Notes: generated by a model not told the origin, from the letters alone. Positions 11,901 through 23,721 are shown, counted from the first letter of the stretch. The stretch is 64,000 nucleotides of DNA from Lepidurus packardi (GCA_023053545.1 JAKZAN010000198.1:1-64000), one strand, 5' to 3'. Numbers and translations: made by a program.

Positions 11901-14063
11901 GGGCCATCTCAAAGTGTCTGATCAGAATATCTGCATACTTCTTGATGGCTGCTTCTAGAAGATTTTTGTTGATGTCCTCAGCCAAGATGATCCTTTGGAA
12001 GTAGGCGATTGCTTTCTGAAGAGGGAAGTAATTCGAATACTTGGAAAGCTCGTGCAGAAGTTCCATATCTTCGCAGCTAGCCAGAGTCAGGTCTGCCTCC
12101 AATATCTGATCAATCAGATAGTCTACATGAGGTTTCTTGAACGAGTTGGACACATCTTCCAATAGTTTGTAGACGCTGATACGGGTCTCATAGTCTCCCT
12201 TCTGGGCAGCGGTGTAGATCTGGCGCAACTACTCAACCTCCAGCAATCCTTCGACAACCATAAATCTTAAAAACTCGGTTGATTTCTTGATCAGCTGCAC
12301 ATGGCTGTTCACAATATAGACTTTCTCGAAGACTTTGTTTTCTCTCATCCAATCGCCAATGAGTTGGATTTTACTAAAGGTGTTAGTACTGTTAGAGACA
12401 TAGGTCCTCATCGATCGCAGGATATCCTTGAGTTAGGATAGACCTTGGAGTCTTCGTTTGAGGGACTCGCTCTTGAGACACAGGGTAGCTAGTCTCAATT
12501 TAATTTTGGACTCGAATTACTTGACCACTTCGTTACTAAATAGTCTTTTCTTGAGCACCTTAAAGCCATTGAACATGAGTTATGATCTCTACTTCGTGAA
12601 CGATTTGAGGGTAGCGTCACTCTCATCCATCACGTGGGTCAATATTATAGGCTCTAGCTTCTACACTAGTTCCTTCACATAGCTCTTGTGCAGATTAAAA
12701 GAAATGCCTCCCAAAGCTCCTAGAAGGATTGCCAACATTTCTGGATTGTTGTTCTTGCTTAGATTTTCAATCATCCAATCAATACCTCCTCCTAGCACAA
12801 AGTCATTAACGACCCTGAACAGTACCTTCGATCCCATCTTTTGTCGAGGCGCCATGATGATCCTCACCCCATTAACACTGTCCATAACGTGGTCATTGAT
12901 GTCGTTCAGCGTCTATCCGTGTGTACGATGGGTTGTGCTGTACTACTTGAACCTAGCAACAGTTTCGACTTGCTGAATGCGAGGACTCATGATATCGATG
13001 TCGTCTTCATCAAAGGCATCAGTGAGTCCGAAGTAGTGACCCTTATCGCATATGCGGTCCCCTTGCTCGTCGAAAACTTTGAAAGTGACCTTAACCTTTT
13101 TGGAGCCTGTCTCTGTCTTGTGGACTTTAGCCACTGTACCTGTATACCAAGAACCGTAATTATCACATGCATCTACCAGATCTCCTTCTTTAAGCCCTAG
13201 CCTCCACTCAAAATCAATCGCCTTAGTATTCACTTCAGCCATCTCAATCGAGTCATAGACGAGGTCTCGCTCATAGCTGTAGGGATCGTTGAGATAGGTT
13301 ACTGTCATAAAATCGGGCTGAATGTCTTTGACTTGAGCCCTGGTCCATGTGGCCTTATTTATGTATGTGCCGTAGTCGTATTTAATGGTGTCGATAAAGT
13401 TTCCGAGTTCGATAGTAGACAGGAAGTGGTTTTGCTGGGTGTTGGGTTCGTAGTAGAGCCAGGGCTGTAATGCAGGTAGGTGGATGTAAGATAAAATAGA
13501 TTTTTGAAGGAGAGTGTTACATAAGGTTTGTAGTCGAACTGGTTGTTGGTTCTGAAGTAGTGGGCGTCGGAGTCCCATACCACGCTTATGAGCTGGGCGA
13601 ACTGGCTGTACTTCGGGACAAAGTCAATGTATTTGAGATAGATTTTCATGGATGTCTCCAGAATGGTATTCGAGTAATTCAGGACTTGTTCGAATCTGAG
13701 CTGGCCTCCTCGCCACCAGGCAGAGGATGGTACTTGTTATGATTATGACAAGACAGGGGTTATGAAATGGCTTTACTTGAAGTATTTCGAAGAGATCAGT
13801 TTCTGGCACACTTGCGGCAGACATTCATTGAAGAAGAAACTTTGGATTTCCTCATCTTCAAACGTTTCAGACAGTGCCAGTGTCTACATGCGTTGGATCA
13901 GCTCCACGAGCAGCTTGAGCGTGGGAATGCGCTCCTCCTCGTCGTAGTAGCTCATCATGAGGGTGGAGTTGATTCGCTTCCTCCATAGCTCTTTGTCGAA
14001 TGTCTATTTGGTGATGGGGTAGTGTTCGAGGGATTTGGGGGCGGGGCCTGGGGATTGGGTCAT
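5996..14063 (-). CDS. USP9X-like ubiquitin carboxyl-terminal hydrolase
   Basis: About 2,630 aa, close to human USP9X (about 2,570). The USP catalytic domain lies at about residues 1,650-2,000: the Cys box GIKNLGAICYM (Cys codon 8947-8949), the QQDSQEF box, a zinc-ribbon CDKC/CGFC pair, the LDLEPY motif and the His box FGHYYSF (His codon 8128-8130), then WLEFND. Long helical repeats flank it, as in USP9X. Upstream is a small SH3/Agenet-like segment (near 13,150) and a degenerate EF-hand loop (near 10,480). It should cleave ubiquitin from substrates. Three introns (81, 56 and 38 nt) make the length an exact multiple of three. The EPY Glu is UAA. Oddity: Ile replaces Thr in the Cys box. The C-terminus ends in an acidic tail and TGA. 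Confidence 0.9.
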
Positions 14064-14364
14064 TTGCTATTGGGCAATGGGACGGGTCTGGATTTTTATG
14101 TAGGAGATAGAGTGCTAGTCGTTTGGGAATTTTAAGAGGGGTTGCCTGGATATGAGTAATGGTTAATAGGATTATATGTTCGAGGGTTATGGCAGTAAAT
14201 CGGGACGAGTATCTATATATTTATTTCAGGACATATTGGCTCTAAAGCTTGGGTCTCATCCTTCCCTACCTAACCCTCAGATCTCTAATCGATTCTGATA
14301 AGAACAAATGAACACTCTCTCTCCCAATCAAATAAACGACTTCATCCACGGAAAACAATTTTGG
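14064..14364. other. Intergenic, nothing recognised
   Basis: 301 bases upstream of the USP9X-like start and downstream of the IQ-protein stop, both on the minus strand. It should hold the USP promoter. AT-rich, no motif recognised. Confidence 0.5.
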
Positions 14365-17283
14365 TCAGAAGCTATACCCAGCCTGGATAGACTTGTACTC
14401 CTTTTCCAGCTGAGACACCATCTGCTTGAAACTCGGATTGCTTAACTTTTCTAGACTATCCATGCCCCTGCTGAACACTGCATTCGGGCTCACTACAGGG
14501 ATCCTGTCGCTATCTTTAGCCCGTCTGCGCTCAGATCTGGTCAGGAACTCATTGATCTCCTGGTCCTCGTTCTTTTCGGGCCTCATATCCTCCATGCCTG
14601 ACTCACGCTGGGCGATTACGGCATCTAGTTTCATACGAAGTTCTATATAGATGGATTGAAAAAGAAGTAGTATAGAAGATTAAGGGATTGGGTACTTGTA
14701 CTACGGGTATTGTACAGACCATTGTGAGTCTCCTCCAGTTCTTCGATGCTCTTGTAGGTCTTCTTCTTCTCTTCCCGTGCCTCCTCCATCTTGTTCAGGA
14801 AACGTCGCTGCACGTTCTTCGAGTACTTGCTATACCTCTCCTGCACTGCCAGTCTTTTCCTGTCTTCTTCTGCGTGCTGATCTTCGATTTCGTCAGGATT
14901 CGTCTGTTCTGAGGCTCTGTGGGCTCCCATCATTTTGCGAACTCCTGTCCCTGCAGCCAGCTCCCTACCGATTTTTTATATTTCCAAAAACTAACTGTGG
15001 GATACTACAATTTTCTGCGGTTTCAGCCGTTCCGTGACTTCTTCCTCACGGTCAGTCTCTTGGTGTTCGATGTATTGGTTGTTGTATGCTTATTGTCTGA
15101 GTGCTGACTGCCTTTATCTATACTATTCGTAGGTGTCCTCCACCAACTTAGAGTAATAGTTCTTCTGCTTCTTGATGCGACCCTGTTCCTCGTCCTTTTT
15201 GAGATTGGACCAACAGTTTACTTTGGACTGCGCGGCATTCGAAGTAGTCCTTTTGCTTTGAGACGTTTCCCCTACATTGTTAGCTGTTCCACCACTTTGT
15301 CCTGGCTTCTTTTTGCGTGTTTCGGGCACGTTGGGTTTATTAGACAGAATAGCTGATAAATCAGTGGGCAAGATGACTGGTTTCCTGAGCTGGGAATGGC
15401 TGAGCTACTCTTCACGCTTTTTATTTTCTTCTTCCTATTGTTTTTTCATTGCTTTTCGCTGCTTCTCCAATATTATAGCTTTCATCGGGTCGTACCTCTC
15501 TTTTCGGACCAGATAGGTTGGTTTTACTCCATCTTTACCAGCCCTAGCTTTAGATTCTGCCTCGTCTCCTTCAGTTCTGTTTGCTTCAAAGGTAGAAGGC
15601 TCAGTTCTGGTTATAGGTCCAACTTCTTCATTCTAAAACTCAGAAGGGATGTTCTTCATGGTCTTGCGAGTCGCCTTAGATAAGCCTTATTCTCCTTAGG
15701 CTAATGCTTCGGCCTTAGAGCTGTTTTCTTTCTTTACTATAGGCTTCCTTTTTGTTTTTCTCTGGTTCGAGTTCTCAGATGGGATTGGTGTCTCTGCGGC
15801 GGTCTCTTCAGGCAGACCGTTAAAATCGTATGCTCCTAGTGCTTTGATTGGTCTTTCGTCTAGAGCCTTATTTTCGCTAATTCCAGGAGTTAGCTCTGCG
15901 ATTTCGACTTAGCTAGAATCTTCAGCAACTCTTTTTAGCCTTGGGCCTTAAATTGCAAACTAACGATTTCTCTTTCTCTTAGCTGGTTTTGTTTATTCAG
16001 GCTGATGTTGAGCCTGAGAAGGCAGGGATGGGATGCGCGAATGAATAGGGTATGGTTGAGGATGATGGCCGAGCAAATGTTGCTCGACCTCGCCAAGATG
16101 TTTATCATCAACCCACCCTCCGGAGTAGTAGAGATCCCAAAAGTAAGTATTGAAGAAGGCTACCCTCCGGGAATACTATTTCTGTAGAGAATGCATCTTG
16201 GCCAACAGTTTAGGCTCCGAGAAACTCTTCTCTATGAGTTCAGTTATCTTCCTAAACTAAACTCTCGCCTCCACAATCTTTCTTGATTTCCATATATTGC
16301 GAGTCTTCCAACCTCTCACCAACCCCACCATCAACTCGTGGATCCGAACAGTCCGTCTCAGACTCATACGATAATACTTCCTGACCATGTAGCCCTTAAA
16401 GTTGCATTGGATCAGGGTGGAGCAGTGATGAATGAACTACCGCATCATGTGCTCTTCAGGGGTGGGGTAGGGTTTTTCAAAGAGTTTCCTATACTTCCAC
16501 TCGATGATAGGTCGAGACTGTTGCTACTCGAGTCGTTTCTGTAGCATTTGTTGCTGTTTCTGGGCTTGATTGAGAGTCTACTGGTACTTGTTTTCTACTT
16601 TTTTTAGAGCTGCGAATAGCCTATACGGATAGAGTTTGGTATCATGAAAAGTAAGGATTTGGTAAAGAATGATGGGCTAATATGGGAGGACAATCGCCAT
16701 CTCGTGAAAAACAAAACAATTTTTTGTATTTATTTTGGACTTACTTGATGTTTGCTAGTATCGGGCGACTGTAGAACCTACTCAGTATCTTGTACAACTT
16801 GTTCAAGGCCCTTTACCCTTCTCGCCATGTAGATTCCCAAGGTCTGTTGCTAGTGGCTGGAGTCGCAAATGTTGTCGCGTACTCCTTTATAAAGGTCTGC
16901 ACCGACTCTTCCGAATAAATAGCCTATGCGTCGTACACTCGGAGAGACTACCCAAAAGCCTCTTCTCTGAGGGTTGGTTCATTCTCAGTCACGTCAGTCA
17001 GATCTGCAGAGGTAGGATGTTGCTAACTGTATATTTTTGTGGGCGCGTGCTCCTAATCGAAAGAGGACTGTTGGGTAAAATAGTTTGATGCGGTGATTGC
17101 AAGAGAAGCATTGGAAGGTGTCAGTTAAGGATCAGGGTGCCTGCGGGCGAATCGCTTGTAGACGTTGGGATCGAGAAACTGGTAGCTGAGACGACCAAGT
17201 TCCTGGGTAGAGTTGTTATGGGAATAGGAGGTGGGTTCTGGGTTGGAGTAAGAGTGCTGGGGCGGGTCGAGTGCTGTCTGCAT
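14365..17283 (-). CDS. IQ-motif, highly charged protein
   Basis: Roughly 900 aa. The N-terminus (about residues 1-200) is unrecognised. A textbook calmodulin-binding IQ motif follows, IQCNFKGYMVRKYY (about 16,383-16,425), in an Arg/Lys-rich helical region that may hold a second weak IQ-like helix. The remainder is a very charged Lys/Glu coiled region. IQ proteins of this build in ciliates are often cytoskeletal or ciliary and bind calmodulin or centrin; that is inference. In-frame UAR codons number about 30 and fall mostly in acidic runs, which read naturally as Glu. The start is taken as ATG 17283; an upstream TTG frame is open but has no ATG. One intron near 14,643-14,710 is clear; the exact ends of an intron near 16,680-16,740 are uncertain. 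Confidence 0.68.
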
Positions 17284-17524
17284 GGACTTAGGGCGGATTA
17301 GAGTTTGAAAGTTTAGGGAGCAATTCAAACTAGAGTTAGTTTATTGAATGGAATAATTATAAATAGGGCAATCCTACTGACAAAGTGACTCCAGATGTTA
17401 TGGGTGAAGGATAATGTGTTAATGGGAGACAGCATTTATTTTTTGCTATCCCTGGGTAATACTGTATGTGGATAAAACCAGAGACAGAAATTTAGTACGA
17501 AGAGTCACACGGAACCAATATCGA

Positions 17525-18935
17525 TCAGTTAGAGTCACTCCAATTAGTGTTCTCCAGCACTTTGGCTGTGGGGAGTTCTCGCACACCGCACACCTTCCCT
17601 TTGTTGATACGCAGCCTGTTCTTCGACACCTTCATTATGTAGTTGAGCACGTCGTACTCCTCCTACTCGATGTACTACTTTTGCGATAGGATATCTTTTT
17701 TGTCCACATATTATAATAATTTCGGTCTCAGCTACTCGATGCTGTCGATGACCACGATCAGCTGCAGAGGAGTCAGCTTCAGGGTGGCATTGCAGTGCAG
17801 CACGCTCTACAAACATGAAGATGGAGGAAGGGTACCTTGCATTTGGTGATGAGTTCGTATTTGATGGGGATGCTGTTCATACGGGTGAATTGTGCGAGCT
17901 ACTCGAAGCGGTGCGCGATGCAGAACTTGCGGAAGGTGATGAGAGTGTCGATGTAGGAGGTCATCTGGTCGATGTAGTTGACACATTCGTAGAACCTGTG
18001 GCGAAAAGCAAGAATCAGGTGAAGTCCATAAATAGGCAAGATAATGCAGTATACTGCGCCAGCACCAATGGTACAATTTAATGGAGACAAATGCTTTTTA
18101 ACTGAGCATAAGATACCCATTTGGCCGCCCTCAGAAAACTCTTATATTTTTAAAACAGGCTATCAGACATCCAACAAAGTGGTTGATTTTACACCAACCG
18201 CGTGTCGAAGCATCCTCACAACAAAAGCAGTACCCTCCCTCCTTGGAGGTCTGGATAATTATCCATTGGTGAGGGCCAATGCCGGGCAAGTAGACCAAGT
18301 CAAAGCAATTTTACCTAACGGGCACGCGGTTGAACTTGACTGTATCAAGCATAATTTCCTCAGACTCCAGTCCCAGTAGTTGTAACAGTTTCTGTGAAAT
18401 ATGCAGGTGTTTGTAAGACACACTGTTGTTTCTGAACTCGGACTCGATCACAAAGCAGGGGCGATCACCCAACGCTTAGAGATTGACGTTTTGGGAACCG
18501 ATAATTTCGCGATGTTCGAAGGTGCACTCGGCATCCAGGCGTCCCAGCTACTCTACTTTTTACGAAAGCTTCAGGAACTTTTCCTCAGTGAAGGACTGGA
18601 ATCTCTTGACCATATAGGCAAGTGGGCACTCAACCTGGGGCGTTAATTGCCCAAAGTTGTAAGTTACGAAGGCGCCGGTGTGGGTGGCCGTCTCGATTCG
18701 GTTGTAGTTGAAAATGGGGTCCAGAGGACTGAGCCTACAGTTAGGATTTTGCAGCATTTCCTCGCAAATGTAGACGGTCTGAATAAACGGAGGATATTAC
18801 GTCATTGACTCGATAGTTGGTGTAGGGGTTCAGAAACTGATACAGGGTGGGTCTGATGAAGAGGCGATTGTTCTAGCGGCGTTTGTTGCGGATTTCGAGT
18901 TCACGGGCCTGTTTTTGGGAACGACGGGTGAGCAT
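17525..18935 (-). CDS. Conserved-looking protein of unknown function
   Basis: About 346 aa under the model used: introns of 22 nt (18,788 area), 319 nt (17,996-18,314) and 29 nt (about 17,819-17,847). With these removed the frame is exact and ends at TGA 17525-17527. I do not recognise a family. The middle has short Cys/Tyr-containing segments (TVYICEEMLQNPNCRLS) and the C-terminal half is amphipathic and rich in Glu/Lys with five UAR codons. The 319-nt intron is an outlier; part of it is open in the frame of the following exon and encodes a hydrophobic stretch (AVYCIILPIYGLHLILAF) that could be a membrane segment, so the true intron may be shorter. Gene confidence is good; exon boundaries in the middle are not. 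Confidence 0.6.
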
Positions 18936-19756
18936 GAGGGGAGTTGGTTGGAGGGAGCGAAAGAAGTGGGTAAGGAATATTGATGGATAGTTACTTAAAA
19001 GATAAGATCTAATATAAAAGGCAGAGGGGAGGTGGCGGCAGATATTAGACAAGGGCATGATAATATTTATGGTCATCCAGCATAGGCTGGAATCCCAAGC
19101 TGGGGAGGGTCAATAAAAGATAACCCAGTCAATGGATAGAGAAGCGAGGAGAGTCAGCGGAATGTTATACATTCAAATTAGTCACAATCAATCGCGATAA
19201 TTGATCGATGGACTTTGATGGAATAGATAGTTGGGTACTTGCAATTATGAGCCTTGTGCTTTCGGCGACAGGTTAAATATGATATTGTAGAAACCAATAC
19301 TTCAAATGGAGGGTTTTTGAACTCACTCTGCTGTTTTATGTTACATATACACATACCTGTCCCCAGGCGTGCTGCCGACCGTGCAACTCCCCCATCCTTC
19401 CAAAGGCTGAGCGTAGTTTGCATCATTATTTATCGGGAAATATTGGACTCACACCTGACAGATAGTTGTTCTGGATTTAATTTAGAGGCGACCCGCAATA
19501 CCTGCTGTATCCCCTGGGATGCGAGAACAAAAGTATATCCTTAAGCCATCTCAACACTGTTATTTATACTTTAAGAGCCAGAAAGCTGTTAAAGTGGTTC
19601 TATATTTGCATGAGATTTCAAGGCAAAGATACATACTGTCCAAAGCCTAACCCATACTCGTACTCAACGTGTGCTAAGACAAAATAACTGATCAGAAACT
19701 TGTATACAAACCCACGTCAACCAAATCAGCACTAAGCCTCTGAATCACTCCACCCC
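18936..19756. other. Longest gene-poor stretch in the left half
   Basis: 821 bases between two minus-strand genes. It contains two overlapping opposite-strand open frames of about 80-95 codons near 19,180-19,540, which I regard as chance because TGA is the only stop. No RNA gene, repeat or motif recognised. Confidence 0.5.
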
Positions 19757-20520
19757 TCACTTCTTGGCGGTAATGCTCAAGAATCTGCGCTCAGCGTCCT
19801 TCCAGTTCACTATCTTCCAAACCTGCTTCACGTACTCAGGACGCAGGTTCTTGTAGTCGATGTAGTATGCGTGTTCCCAAACGTCGATGGCTGTAATCAT
19901 AATTCAATGGTCAAAAGAGGGTCTTACTCAGCAAGGGAGTCAGTCCTGCAGGGGCCAACATCTCCTGGTTAGGGAGTTCCATGATGCGCAGAGATTTGGC
20001 AACGTTGTCATATGCCAACCAGCCCCAACCACTACCTTGGATGGGCACAGTCCTCTTGGTGAACTCGTCGATAAGCTTCTCATAGCTCTCGAACTGCTTG
20101 TATACAAGCTTGGTGAAGGGTGATTCCTCAGAAGGATACTATCCTCCACCTCTGCCGATCGGGGCCAGATTCTCCCAGTAGATGGAGTGGTTAATATGTC
20201 CTCCAAGATTGAACTTGATGGTCTGGGTGAGTCCTGCCATCTTGTTGTAGTCGAAATTTTGCTCAGCTTCTAAGCAAGAATAAGTTAAAAAATGTACCTT
20301 TGAACTGGGTGATGGCGTTGTTGAGGTTGGTAACGTAGGCAGCGTGGTGCTTTTTGTGGTGGGTTTCGAGGAGGGACTTGCTGATGACGGGCTCAAGTTC
20401 ATGATAGTCGTAGTTAAGGTTGGGGAGGGTGACAGGGGTCCAGCCCTTGGTTTCAGCAGCTGTGGAGAATCGTCCAACAGCGGGGTTGAGGAGGCGACGG
20501 GCAAAATGAGACACGAACAT
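19757..20520 (-). CDS. SOD2: Mitochondrial manganese superoxide dismutase
   Basis: 232 aa after removing two introns (20270-20297, 28 nt; 19891-19927, 37 nt), typical for the family. It dismutates superoxide to oxygen and hydrogen peroxide. The N-terminal ~25 residues are Arg-rich, Ser/Thr-containing and without acidic residues, as in a mitochondrial presequence. Fe/Mn-SOD landmarks follow in order: [17 protein letters not shown], the PNQ of Mn-type enzymes, and the metal-binding DVWEHAYY. The codon after GGG in the LAPIGRGGG loop is UAG (20139-20141), where Mn-SODs have a conserved Glu. It ends in KK and TGA. The start is the ATG at 20518-20520; an upstream in-frame TTG is ignored. The next gene begins 167 bases away on the other strand. 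Confidence 0.95.
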
Positions 20521-20687
20521 TGGGGAATACAAGGCTAATTATCAGAATTATATTATATTGTTGGATATCCTTTAGTAGTGTCTTGAAATCACGAGAAATA
20601 AGAGTAGCTTGTGTCCATTGAGATAGTGCATGGCCTGAGCCTACTTTCGACCTATAATACCAACATCTACAGTCAAATTCAATTGTG

Positions 20688-21274
20688 ATGAGCTATACCT
20701 ACGCACACCCTTTCGTCAACCAGGGCTCCGGCCGCGTCAAGACTGACAGCCAGAACGAAGCCAACATCTCCACCATCATCGACAACTATAACTCCAACCT
20801 GCAAAAACACTCCCACCTCAATAATCAGTTCTCTTATAACGTCTCCTCTAACCAACTCTCCACCTACAGGGTCCTCTTCCCTCTCATCGGCTTCGGAGTA
20901 ACCCACACATTGCAACCCCAACTTCACCTCCTTACTCTCTACTCTTAACCGAAGTGCAGTTCGGACTCGCAGGCTCCTACAGCTTCGTTCACCCCAATTC
21001 CAAATACATTGGTAAATTATTTACCCTTCTGACCACGACTCTGGGTTACTACGCGTACACCGTCGCAAGAGAGTATCACCTGGTCAGCGTGAGAGCCGGC
21101 AACTTCGCCCGATATCCCGCCGACATCCGCCGGGCTCTCGACAATAATGATTTCAGATATGCTCGCAGATGGTTGGCACCTAACCACTCTTAGATCTTTG
21201 AGATGGAGAACAAACCGCGTGAACCTGCAAGCGAGGAATCCGGCAGCACCCAAACTGCTGAAGATGAATAATGA
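20688..21274 (+). CDS. Small membrane protein, unknown
   Basis: 174 aa after removing one 62-nt intron (20898-20959), which sits inside the first hydrophobic segment (FPLIGFG / FGLAGSYSF). A second hydrophobic stretch, LFTLLTTTLGYYAYTVA, is near residue 105. The C-terminal third is basic then acidic. Two short membrane spans and a mixed-charge tail would fit a mitochondrial inner-membrane subunit, and the gene is divergent from MnSOD, but I do not recognise it and assign no function. The last two codons are TAA TGA: the UAA is read through as Glu, then UGA stops (21272-21274). Confidence 0.65.
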
Positions 21275-21660
21275 TATGACGTTGGCATCAATCTGTGAGG
21301 AAAATGAATCATTTCTGAATTTAAGAGGATATTCAATAGTATTTGAAGGGCCAGAGGATGCAGAAGCCAGCACTTTGGTCTACATCGGATGGCAGGGTCT
21401 ATAGTTAGTTCTCTGTTGCTATTGCGAGATTCTAGTGAAAGGTATAACCTTAAAGTTGGTCCAGCAAGAGATGAAGCAATAGGTGGAAGGATAGTGATTA
21501 GCGATTTTTAAAATCTTCACACGTTGGAAAGTATTGTGTTTGTATCTGGAATCTCTGGATTCTCGAATGTCTAGAGTAGCTCTTTTCGCGTTTTGTGTGC
21601 CCTGTCCAGGCTGTCCCTCAATAACTTTAAATTAAGAATAGACAGACAACTTCTCATATA
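21275..21660. other. Intergenic, nothing recognised
   Basis: 386 bases between two plus-strand genes. No gene or motif seen apart from AT-rich sequence close to the next start; presumably the promoter of the thioredoxin-fold gene. Confidence 0.5.
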
Positions 21661-22935
21661 ATGACACGTGTTTTGGCACTCCTGGTGCTCGCACTCCTCG
21701 TCCTCGGCACCACCAGCAAGCCCGTCTACGACTTCTCCAAGTCCTATGTCAGCCAGCTCACCGCCTTTAACTTCAACGACCAAATCCTCAAAATCAGGCA
21801 GTCCACCAACTACGTTTCCATTGTTCACTTCTATAAATACGCAGGTAATCCCCCATTTTCATACCCCTAATACCCTGACAGATGGAAAGAGCCTCGCCTT
21901 CGCCCCTGAGTACGATAAGTGGAATAGTGAATATCGTGGAGTCTTCAGAATCGGAGCCGTCGACTGTGATGAAAATCCCCAGCTCTGCAAGAAAGAGGAT
22001 GTCACTGAGTTCCCTACTATCAAACTCTATGCTCCGATTCCCATCCCTCCCACCCGCTACACCGGTGAACTCAAGACTGAAGAGATCCAGAAGTGGGCAG
22101 CTAAGTACCTGCACTCAAACGTGATTGAGATCACCAATGCTAATATCGCCACATTCCTTGCTGAACACCCGAGCGTGCCTAAGGTGCTTCTTTTCACGGA
22201 CAAGAAGGGAGTGCCGATGATCTACAAGGGTCTTTCTGTGGCTTTCGAGAAAAAGCTTAACTTCGGTATCGTGAGAAACACAGATACTCTGCTGATGAAC
22301 AAGTACGATGTCAAGAAGGTGCCTTCAATTATCGTAATCAAGACTGGCGAGAAGAAGCCTTTCGTCTATAAAGGCAACTTCATGTTCGGAGAAATCTTTG
22401 AGTTCCTCAACATTTACTCCGAAGTTTTCGTGCCTGGAGGAGGAAGCACCCTCGACTCCGTGGCAACCAAAAAGTGGATGACCGAGACTTTCCCTGAATT
22501 CCACTCGAAGAGTGCAAACGACATCTGTCTTGAAGTAGAGAACACTCTCTGTGTGATCCTCATCACCACTGATAAACCTTCTGCCGATGTCACCAAGGTC
22601 TTCGACACTCTGAACGTCCAATACGATAGGTACCAACTCATCCTCAAAATTCCCACTCATGTTTAAACAACCACAGAAAAATTGACCGAGGAACCAAGTT
22701 CAAGTTCATGTGGATGAACGGACAGACCGAAAGCAATTGGGCTCAGCTGTTCGGATACGGAGGTAACGACCGAGTGGTGATCATGAACCCAGGCAAGCGC
22801 AAGCGTTACTCAGTACACGAGGGTGTGGTAACAAAGGATTCGATTGCTGCCAGCGTGGAGAAGATCATCGGAGGAGACGCCAAGTTCAATAGGATTGGAG
22901 AACTGCCGGCATTCGCACAGCGTTCAGACATTTGA
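21661..22935 (+). CDS. Secreted/ER thioredoxin-fold protein, PDI-like, no CxxC
   Basis: 396 aa after introns 21845-21881 (37 nt) and 22630-22676 (47 nt). A strong signal peptide (about residues 1-19, Leu/Val/Ala-rich, ending near GTTS) leads into a thioredoxin domain recognisable by VDCDENPQLC and the cis-proline segment EFPTIKLYAP. Two further thioredoxin-like units follow (KKVPSIIVIK near 220). This resembles P5/PDIA6-type disulfide isomerases, but where they have a WCGHC active site this protein reads HFYKYADGKSLAF, so the catalytic cysteines are missing. A binding or chaperone role in the ER is more likely than disulfide exchange. The C-terminus is RSDI, not a clear KDEL signal. I see no in-frame UAR, unlike its neighbours. 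Confidence 0.85.
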
Positions 22936-23028
22936 GTGTGTTAAATATATATACCAAGACATCGTATTTACGCTTTCTAGCTTTCTAATGCTAAGTTTAC
23001 AGTGTTTAGGAGGATCATAGAGATGGGT

Positions 23029-23721
23029 TCAGGGACCTGTGCGCCGTAGTTCTAGCATGCATTCTATGTCTTTACAAAGCTCTGCATTCTTACTCTTCTC
23101 GCACTCCAGTTCCTTCTATATGCGGCTAATCTATTTCTTAAGCCAGACAGAATCGTTCAGTGGCTCTTTCTGGGTCATCTGTTCATGAGACTTAGCCTTC
23201 GGCCGACTCGCCTGCTCCGCCAACACCCTATTCTGCTCCTTGAGCTGTATATTCTATTTCTCCATATACTCCATATGTGTTAGCAACTGCAACTACCTGC
23301 TTTATCTCCTTCTTATCTCATTCTAAAGGTTCTTGATCAGGTATTGCATCTCCCCCATTCTATCTATCTCTTGGTACAGGACTGATTAGGTGTGCTTGTG
23401 CTCCAGCTATTCCTGGATCTTCTTGATATGGGATTGTAGCACGAAGTTTTCACGTTCTAGTTCAGCGATCTACTATTGGTGTCGCACTACCATTGACTCC
23501 ATCTGATCGCGCAAATTGGCCATCTCGTAGAGACTTATGTTGTTTTTATTGGTCTGGCTTTGCTGGTCCGGGATGCTTTGGACGCTGGCATCAGAACGAG
23601 AGGCTCTGGGGGGAGACTTGGTGATTGAGCTATTGTGAGAAACAGGGGTGAGGTTGGTATGGATGTGTTCTTGTTCTGGGGTCCTTTTAGCGAATTTGAA
23701 CCTTTTATTATAGTCAGTCAT
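23029..23721 (-). CDS. Coiled-coil protein, unknown
   Basis: 230 aa, single exon, ATG 23721 to TGA 23029-23031. A basic, Ser-rich N-terminus of about 60 residues precedes a long predicted coiled coil with heptad Leu/Ile spacing and many Glu/Lys. Roughly a dozen in-frame UAR codons all fall in the coiled coil at positions where Glu would suit the heptads. No enzymatic motif. It is convergent with the thioredoxin-fold gene, 93 bases apart. Likely a cytoskeletal or scaffold protein by composition; no family recognised. Confidence 0.65.

Noticed and set aside
18044-18379. 111-codon plus-strand frame
   Set aside because: It overlaps exons and the long intron of a better-supported minus-strand gene. 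With UGA as the only stop, frames of this length arise by chance.
19178-19544. Pair of opposite-strand small frames in the 821-base gap
   Set aside because: No start context, no motif, mutually overlapping; expected by chance under a single stop codon.
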